Source of the DNA: Anaerolineales bacterium
GTDB lineage: Bacteria > Chloroflexota > Anaerolineae > 4572-78 > J111
NCBI GenBank assembly: GCA_012032575.1
Contig: JAAUSP010000236.1
Span: 1-10,499 of the forward strand
DNA: 10,499 nucleotides
Direction of reading: 5' to 3'
Positions 6,361-10,499 of this stretch are shown in pieces. The notes beneath the pieces were generated by a model. That model ran no database searches. It worked only from the letters and a program-made list of their open reading frames with translations, and was not told the origin of the DNA. The translations under genes and the position numbers were made by a program. The first letter of the stretch is position 1; each line of letters starts with the position of its first letter.

Positions 6361-9300
6361 TACATCTTCAATCTTTGGTAGGGGGATAGCCCAAGTTGTT
6401 TGGCTTGAATGGCTTTTTGGATGTGAGTTTCAATGTCTTCGAGGGAGAGCTTGTCGTAAAAAATGCCGCAGAGTTCGTGGTCGCTGAAGGAAACGATGTC
6501 GCCGGGGGCGGCGGTGAGCAGGGCGGCCAGGCCGGCGGGAGACAACAGCCCGTCGAGGTCTGACACCACGGCCAGAATAGCATCGAGGGGATTTACGATT
6601 TCGCTTTGCGCGCCTTTGGCGGATTTACGATTTACGATTATTGGTTCATCACGGAGAGATTCATCCGTATCAGACTGAAATTCGTCCGGCCATTCGACGG
6701 GTTCGGCGATTTCCCCTAAGGGTTGAAACGGTTCTTTTTCCTCGCGGACCCTGTCTGTCCGCTCACCTCCCGCTGAAAACTGACTGAGCAGGGCGATCAC
6801 CGCCGGGCCGTACTGCTCCAGCTTGGCCGGCCCCACCCCCGAAATCTGTCCCAGTTCGGCCAGGGTAGATGGACGCCGCGCCGCGATTTCCTCCAAAATT
6901 TTGTTGGCAAACACAATATAAGGCGGCATTCCCAGACTCTTCGCCTGCCGCGTCCGCCACTCTCGCAGCGCCTCCAGCAGCGCCGCATCAGGTTCTCCCC
7001 GCCCCGATTGATTCATGTCACTGCGAGCCGTAGGCGAAGCAGTCTCCCCCGCCGGAATGGAGATTGCTTCGGCCTCACGGCCTCGCAATGACATTTTTGC
7101 GCTTAATCCTTCCTCTTCCCTCGCCTCTTCGCCTCCCCGCTCTTCCTTCGTCTCAGCCTCAGCCTTAGCCTCCCCCTCCGCCAGCACCACCTTCGGCCGA
7201 TTCCCCCCCGTCGTCGCCAACTTTCCATCCGTAATCAGCGCATCAATAATATCCAGTACCCCCTGCTGCGAGAGCGAGGCCAGGCTACCGTAATAAGAAT
7301 GTTGGACAAAGCTTTCCAGCCAGCTTGCCTTCGAGCCGGTGAGAAATTGAACCAGCCCGGTTCGGCCCAATGTGCCGCCGAGTTTAGCCGTCGCTTCGAG
7401 GATGACTGTATCGGCAGCAGGGGAGCTGGGGGGCAGGGGAGCAGGGGAGACGGACGATTGGGGCGAGTTTGCCTTTGCGATGTAGGCCAGCGCTGCCTGG
7501 GCTGCTTTGATATTGTACTCCTCTTCCGCCGGATTGGCGGCTATTTGTTCCAGCATGGGTGAGGCTCGCAGATCACGCAGCCGCCCCAAAGTTTTGATGG
7601 CGTACTGCCGCACCTGGGGTTTGGTTTCCGTAGCTAACAGCGCCAACAACGGCTCGACGGCGCGGGGATCGCCAATTTTGCCCAGGGCCGAAGCCGCCAG
7701 GCGGCGCACATTGCCATCGCTGTGCTTCAGCGCCTCGATCAGTTCGGGCACGCTTTCCGGGTTGTCGCTTTCGCCCAGGGCCACCACGCGCTGCTCCACT
7801 TTGTGGGCGCTTTCCAATGTTACCCCGACTCGCGGCAGTTCGGGATGAGCGGCTAAAACGCATTTGATCTGGTCAAAGCTGATGGCGTCGGGCAGAACGG
7901 CTTTGAGCGGTGAGAGCGTAGCAGCGCTGCCCACCGTTTGCACGGCGGCGAGAACCTGCGCTTCAATATCGGGCGTGACAAGCTGGCGCAGCGCAATTTT
8001 GCCGTCGGCGATGAGGCGAGCCAGGTGGGTGAAGATGGTTATCTCGGTCAACTGGCGTTCGGCGGCGATTTGGGCCGGGCTGAGTCCCCGCTGGAATAAC
8101 TCGTGGGTTTGGATCACCGTGTCCGAGCGCTCGCTTTTGGCCTGCCAGCGCTCCACCGAGTCGGCTTCGCTGTTCAGGCTGGCCAGGCGAATCGGCAGGG
8201 CGGCGCGAGCTTCCAACGCTTGCTGGCCCAGCGGGGTCAGGCTCAACACCGGCAGGTCACCCCCGCTGAGGCGCAGATAGCGGGCCTCGATCATGGCGTC
8301 CACCAGTTCGACTACCTGGCGCTGGCTCAGGCCGCCCAGTTTGCCGTAAAATTTGTGCTGGTCGTAGCCAAACTGCTGTATCTCCTGCGCCCGCGAGCCG
8401 TTGAGCAGTTGGGCCAGCCGGCTGCGCCCGATGGGCCGCCCTTGCAGGCTGCGCACCGTTTCCAGCACAATCAGCGGAAACCATTCCTGGGCCGTGACCG
8501 CTCGCGGCAAATCCTCGATCCGTTCCGCGGTGTGGTTATCGCAGCAGCGCGGCGACTGGGGCGGGGTCGTATCACCAAAGTAGTCCAGCAGAAACTTGCG
8601 CCGGCAGGTGGTCAAATGAGCGTAATTGACCATCTTATCCAGCAACTGCTGCCGGATTTTGGCCCGTTTTTCGATGGCTTCGGCCCGTTTTTCCAGGGCA
8701 CGTTCGGCCAGAGGCAGGATTTTCCAGCGGCCATAACCGCCCTGGTCGCCCAGGTGAAATAACACCCCGGCCAGTTCCAGCTCGCTCAGCGTCACCCGGA
8801 TTTTGACCGGGTGCAGGCTGGTGCTGGCGGCCAGTTCGGACGGGGCAGCGTAAACCTCGCCGTCATTGGCGGTGTGGGTCAGCAACGTATAAACCTGGCG
8901 CAGGTCTTCGTAGGCCGGGGTGTCGCTGTGGATCAGCCACTCTTGCAAGCCCTGGTCGTCCGGGGCAAAGAGGAGCAGACACTCGGCGGGAAGGCCATCT
9001 CTCCCAGCCCGGCCTGCCTCCTGATAATACGCCTCGACGGTGGCCGGCAGGTTGTAATGGATGACCGTCCGCACGTCGGCCTTGTCCACGCCCATGCCAA
9101 AGGCGTTGGTGGCGACGACAATTTTGACCCGGTCGGCCATAAAATCGTTTTGGACCGTGTCGCGCTGGTAGCGATCCAGCCCGGCGTGGTAAGCCTGGGC
9201 CGGAACGCGGACCGTCGTGCGGATGAAGTCGGACACTTCGTCGGCGTTGCGGCGGGTGGCGGTGTAAATGATGGTGCTGCCCTCGCTTTTATTGAGCAGA

Positions 9301-9968
9301 GCCGGCAGGGTTTGCAGCTTGGTCCGGGCGTCGGGGGTAAATTTGACCCGAAAGGTCAGGTTGGGCCGGTTGAAGCCCGTGACCAGGGTTTGCACTGCCG
9401 GCAGGTCGAGCAGTTTAACGATGTCCTGCTGCACGGTTGGGGTGGCGGTAGCGGTGGTCGCCAGCAGGGTTGGTTGGCCCATGGCCTGCCAGATGGGGCC
9501 GACTTGCAGATAATCGGGCCGGAAATCGTGGCCCCATTGCGAGATACAGTGGGCCTCGTCCACCGCCAGTAGGCTGATCTTTGTTTTGGCCAGGGCGCGG
9601 GTGAAATCACGGCTGCGCAGCCGCTCCGGGGCAATGTAGAGCAGCTTGACGTGTCCCTCCAACACGGCGCGGGTGCGCTGGTTGACTTCGTGAGCGGGCA
9701 GCGAGCTGTTGATGTAGGTGGCGGGCAGACCGGCTTTGGTCAGGCTTTCGACCTGATCTTTCATCAGGGCAATCAGTGGCGAAATGACCAGGGTCAGGCC
9801 GGGTAATAACAGCGCCGGCAGTTGGTAGGTCAGCGATTTGCCGGAGCCGGTCGGCATCACCAGCAGGGTATGCTGTCCGGCCAGCACCCGCTCGATGGTT
9901 TCGGCCTGCCCTTCGCGAAAGTCGCTCAGGCCGAAATATTGTTGCAGGGCTTGGTGGGGGGTGAGCAT
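6360..9968 (-). CDS. recQ: Extended RecQ-family DNA helicase with HEAT, HRDC and three winged-helix modules
   Basis: ATP-dependent 3'-5' DNA helicase for recombination and replication-fork repair, 1202 residues against about 600 for E. coli RecQ. Domains: motif 0 F17-x3-Q21; Walker A MPTGSGKS (38-45); DEAH (137-140); TTATAT (171-176); FGMGVDKADVR (290-300); QEAGRAGRDG (316-325). Zinc subdomain: CRRKFLLDYFGD (455-466), then C475, C476 and H479. RQC-like winged helix at about 498-580; HTH_40-like helical region at about 617-712; HEAT repeats at about 722-830 (ESVPELIEAL, VRRLAASALGKIGDPRAVEPLLALL); second RQC-like module at 855-930; acidic linker 931-957; HRDC at 993-1064; third RQC-like module at 1128-1202. 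AGGAGG lies 6 nt before the ATG, under a near-consensus promoter. Linkers at 840-851, 959-985 and 1110-1126 are encoded by repeat DNA. The helicase call is certain; the roles of the extra modules are inferred. Confidence 0.96.
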   Translation of the reverse strand: MLTPHQALQQYFGLSDFREGQAETIERVLAGQHTLLVMPTGSGKSLTYQLPALLLPGLTLVISPLIALMKDQVESLTKAGLPATYINSSLPAHEVNQRTRAVLEGHVKLLYIAPERLRSRDFTRALAKTKISLLAVDEAHCISQWGHDFRPDYLQVGPIWQAMGQPTLLATTATATPTVQQDIVKLLDLPAVQTLVTGFNRPNLTFRVKFTPDARTKLQTLPALLNKSEGSTIIYTATRRNADEVSDFIRTTVRVPAQAYHAGLDRYQRDTVQNDFMADRVKIVVATNAFGMGVDKADVRTVIHYNLPATVEAYYQEAGRAGRDGLPAECLLLFAPDDQGLQEWLIHSDTPAYEDLRQVYTLLTHTANDGEVYAAPSELAASTSLHPVKIRVTLSELELAGVLFHLGDQGGYGRWKILPLAERALEKRAEAIEKRAKIRQQLLDKMVNYAHLTTCRRKFLLDYFGDTTPPQSPRCCDNHTAERIEDLPRAVTAQEWFPLIVLETVRSLQGRPIGRSRLAQLLNGSRAQEIQQFGYDQHKFYGKLGGLSQRQVVELVDAMIEARYLRLSGGDLPVLSLTPLGQQALEARAALPIRLASLNSEADSVERWQAKSERSDTVIQTHELFQRGLSPAQIAAERQLTEITIFTHLARLIADGKIALRQLVTPDIEAQVLAAVQTVGSAATLSPLKAVLPDAISFDQIKCVLAAHPELPRVGVTLESAHKVEQRVVALGESDNPESVPELIEALKHSDGNVRRLAASALGKIGDPRAVEPLLALLATETKPQVRQYAIKTLGRLRDLRASPMLEQIAANPAEEEYNIKAAQAALAYIAKANSPQSSVSPAPLPPSSPAADTVILEATAKLGGTLGRTGLVQFLTGSKASWLESFVQHSYYGSLASLSQQGVLDIIDALITDGKLATTGGNRPKVVLAEGEAKAEAETKEERGGEEAREEEGLSAKMSLRGREAEAISIPAGETASPTARSDMNQSGRGEPDAALLEALREWRTRQAKSLGMPPYIVFANKILEEIAARRPSTLAELGQISGVGPAKLEQYGPAVIALLSQFSAGGERTDRVREEKEPFQPLGEIAEPVEWPDEFQSDTDESLRDEPIIVNRKSAKGAQSEIVNPLDAILAVVSDLDGLLSPAGLAALLTAAPGDIVSFSDHELCGIFYDKLSLEDIETHIQKAIQAKQLGLSPYQRLKM
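6591..6639. repeat. In-frame period-7 repeat inside recQ
   Basis: gatttac units occur at 6591-6600 (one) and 6623-6639 (two and a half). The 17-nt stretch 6623-6639 is the exact reverse complement of 489-505 in the transporter operon. It encodes recQ linker residues about 1110-1126 (IIVNRKS...SEIVN), between HRDC and the last winged-helix module. Confidence 0.75.
7015..7094. repeat. 80-bp palindromic element inserted in frame within recQ
   Basis: Left arm 7015-7047 (atgtcactgcgag...gcagtctcc) pairs with right arm 7059-7094 (ggagattgcttcgg...gcaatgacat) with three 1-nt bulges and two mismatches. It belongs to the common 'atgtcattgcgag...gaagcaatctcc' REP/MITE-like type. It is read in frame as recQ residues 959-985 (MSLRGREAEA...TARSDM), in the linker just before HRDC. 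It is related to the palindrome at 3625-3734 through ggcct(c)acggcctcg and aatgacat. Confidence 0.88.
7416..7450. repeat. G-rich short tandem repeat inside recQ
   Basis: Units of the type 'gcagggga' (7-8 nt) repeat about four times on the + strand. They encode a Pro/Ser/Ala linker (residues about 840-851) between the HEAT repeats and the second winged-helix module. It resembles the short tandemly repeated repetitive (STRR) sequences known from cyanobacteria. Confidence 0.65.
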
Positions 9969-9974
9969 GGGCCG

Positions 9975-9980
9975 CCTCCT
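9975..9980 (-). promoter_or_regulatory. recQ ribosome binding site
   Basis: AGGAGG on the coding strand, 6 nt before ATG 9968. It fixes the recQ start. Confidence 0.85.
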
Positions 9981-9981
9981 G

Positions 9982-10027
9982 GGAAGGATGAAGGATGAAG
10001 GCGGAAGGATGAAAGGGGGCCGCCTTC
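9982..10027. repeat. Heptamer array and hairpin in the recQ leader
   Basis: gaaggat-type units repeat with period 7 (about 9983-9997), with a further copy after gcg. gaaggcgg (9997-10004) pairs with ccgccttc (10020-10027). The array lies between the recQ promoter and its ribosome binding site, so it would be transcribed as the 5' leader. Confidence 0.7.
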
Positions 10028-10043
10028 GGGTAAGGTTTTAACA

Positions 10044-10072
10044 ATTATAGCATTGTTTGGGGAGGGACTCAA
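10044..10072 (-). promoter_or_regulatory. recQ promoter
   Basis: TTGAGT (-35, complement of 10067-10072), a 17-nt spacer and a perfect TATAAT (-10, complement of 10044-10049). The -10 ends 75 nt before the ATG. A strong sigma70-type match. Confidence 0.7.
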
Positions 10073-10113
10073 CCCCTGGAGGGGCGAGATTTGGCGCTGA
10101 TTTTGGGACAACA

Positions 10114-10237
10114 GCGCCCTTCGATACGGCCTTCCGGCCTACTCAGGACGCTATTGCTTGCAAAATTGCATCCTGAGTAGCGCGAAACTCGTCCTGAGCT
10201 TGCCGAAGGGCGAAGTGAAGCGCGTATCGAAGGGTGC
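10114..10237. repeat. Nested palindromic repeat between recQ and the kinase gene
   Basis: Outer arms cccttcgatacg (10117-10128) and cgtatcgaaggg (10223-10234) are perfectly complementary. Inner arms ctactcagga (10139-10148) and tcctgagtag (10171-10180) also pair perfectly. A further tcctgagcttgccgaagggc (10192-10211) repeats the same words. This is a REP-like type seen in many genomes. No gene lies within. In the 371-nt gap 9969-10339 the remaining content is the recQ leader and promoter and the kinase promoter. Confidence 0.82.
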
Positions 10238-10262
10238 GATTTTCTTCATTCCCAATCCTGCT

Positions 10263-10291
10263 TTGCATCCGTTCTCTCTGCGTGTTAAAAT
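10263..10291 (+). promoter_or_regulatory. Candidate promoter of the kinase gene
   Basis: TTGCAT (10263-10268), a 17-nt spacer and TAAAAT (10286-10291), with TG one base before the -10 (10283-10284) as in extended -10 promoters. Start codon 48 nt after the -10. Confidence 0.55.
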
Positions 10292-10339
10292 ATTCCTGTT
10301 GCATTCCTCATTGTCCAGACTGCTGCAAGGATTGCCCAC

Positions 10340-10499
10340 ATGACCAACCCCCAACAGGACCGGTATGAACTCAAGAAACGACTCGGCGGCGGCGGAATGG
10401 GTGAAGTTTGGCTGGCTCACGACAGCCTGTTGAACCGCCCTGTAGCCATCAAATACCTCAAGGGCGCGCAGGACCCCCTTTATGAGTCCCTTTTTTTGG
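10340..10499 (+). CDS. Ser/Thr protein kinase, PknB-like (N-terminal fragment)
   Basis: First 53 residues of a Hanks-type protein kinase; the gene runs off the window. Seen: [21 protein letters not shown] (8-28), with the glycine-rich ATP loop at 15-23, and VAIKYLK (35-41) with the ATP-anchoring Lys38. The following residues YESLFL fit the approach to helix C. It phosphorylates Ser/Thr of unknown targets; any membrane or sensor domain lies beyond the window. ATG 10340 is supported by AAGG (10327-10330) 9 nt upstream and by the promoter just before. It is divergent from recQ. Confidence 0.9.
   Translation, partial: MTNPQQDRYELKKRLGGGGMGEVWLAHDSLLNRPVAIKYLKGAQDPLYESLFL

Noticed and set aside
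8103..9572. Long + strand reading frames opposite recQ (219 and 253 residues)
   Set aside because: They mirror the recQ coding frame in GC-rich DNA, have low-complexity composition with no domain pattern, and no ribosome binding sites.

Overview
The window looks like a piece of a moderately GC-rich bacterial chromosome. The best guess is a member of the Chloroflexota (Anaerolineae-like). The reasons are the protein styles (an OppB/OppC-type transporter, a long multi-module RecQ, a Ser/Thr kinase), near-canonical sigma70-type promoters, and intergenic DNA packed with short tandem repeats and palindromes. The taxon is an inference and cannot be proven from 10.5 kb.

Layout. Positions 1-3129 (+) hold the end of an oligopeptide/dipeptide-type ABC import operon: the C-terminus of a family-5 solute-binding protein, a DppB/OppB-like permease (one frameshift), an intruding four-helix-bundle (23S rRNA IVP-type) gene, and a DppC/OppC-like permease. 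No ATPase gene lies in the window. Positions 3205-5439 (-) hold argS (arginyl-tRNA synthetase, broken by three small indels) followed by a RidA-family gene. Divergent from argS are two small + strand genes: an EthD/dimeric alpha-beta-barrel protein (5624-5950) and a membrane zinc-ribbon protein (5959-6292, one frameshift). Positions 6360-9968 (-) hold a 1202-residue RecQ helicase, about twice the usual length. It carries HEAT repeats, an HRDC domain and three copies of an RQC-like winged-helix module. From 10340 (+) a Ser/Thr protein kinase begins and runs off the end.

Two features cut across gene boundaries. First, many junctions contain a degenerate short tandem array, most with a period of about 7 nt and each with a different unit. 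Several fold into long inverted repeats, and similar DNA sits in frame inside the linkers of recQ. The four-helix-bundle gene is bracketed by two such arrays that share a 13-nt inverted repeat, and its stop codon lies inside one of them, so it looks like a small inserted cassette. Second, five single-base indels break three otherwise well-conserved genes, most of them in or beside homopolymer runs. Sequencing or assembly error explains this better than gene decay, because the recQ frame is intact over 3.6 kb and the repaired proteins have normal lengths.

Functional links between neighbours are limited. The transporter genes work together. argS and ridA may share a transcript. recQ and the kinase are divergent, with separate promoters on either side of a palindromic element.
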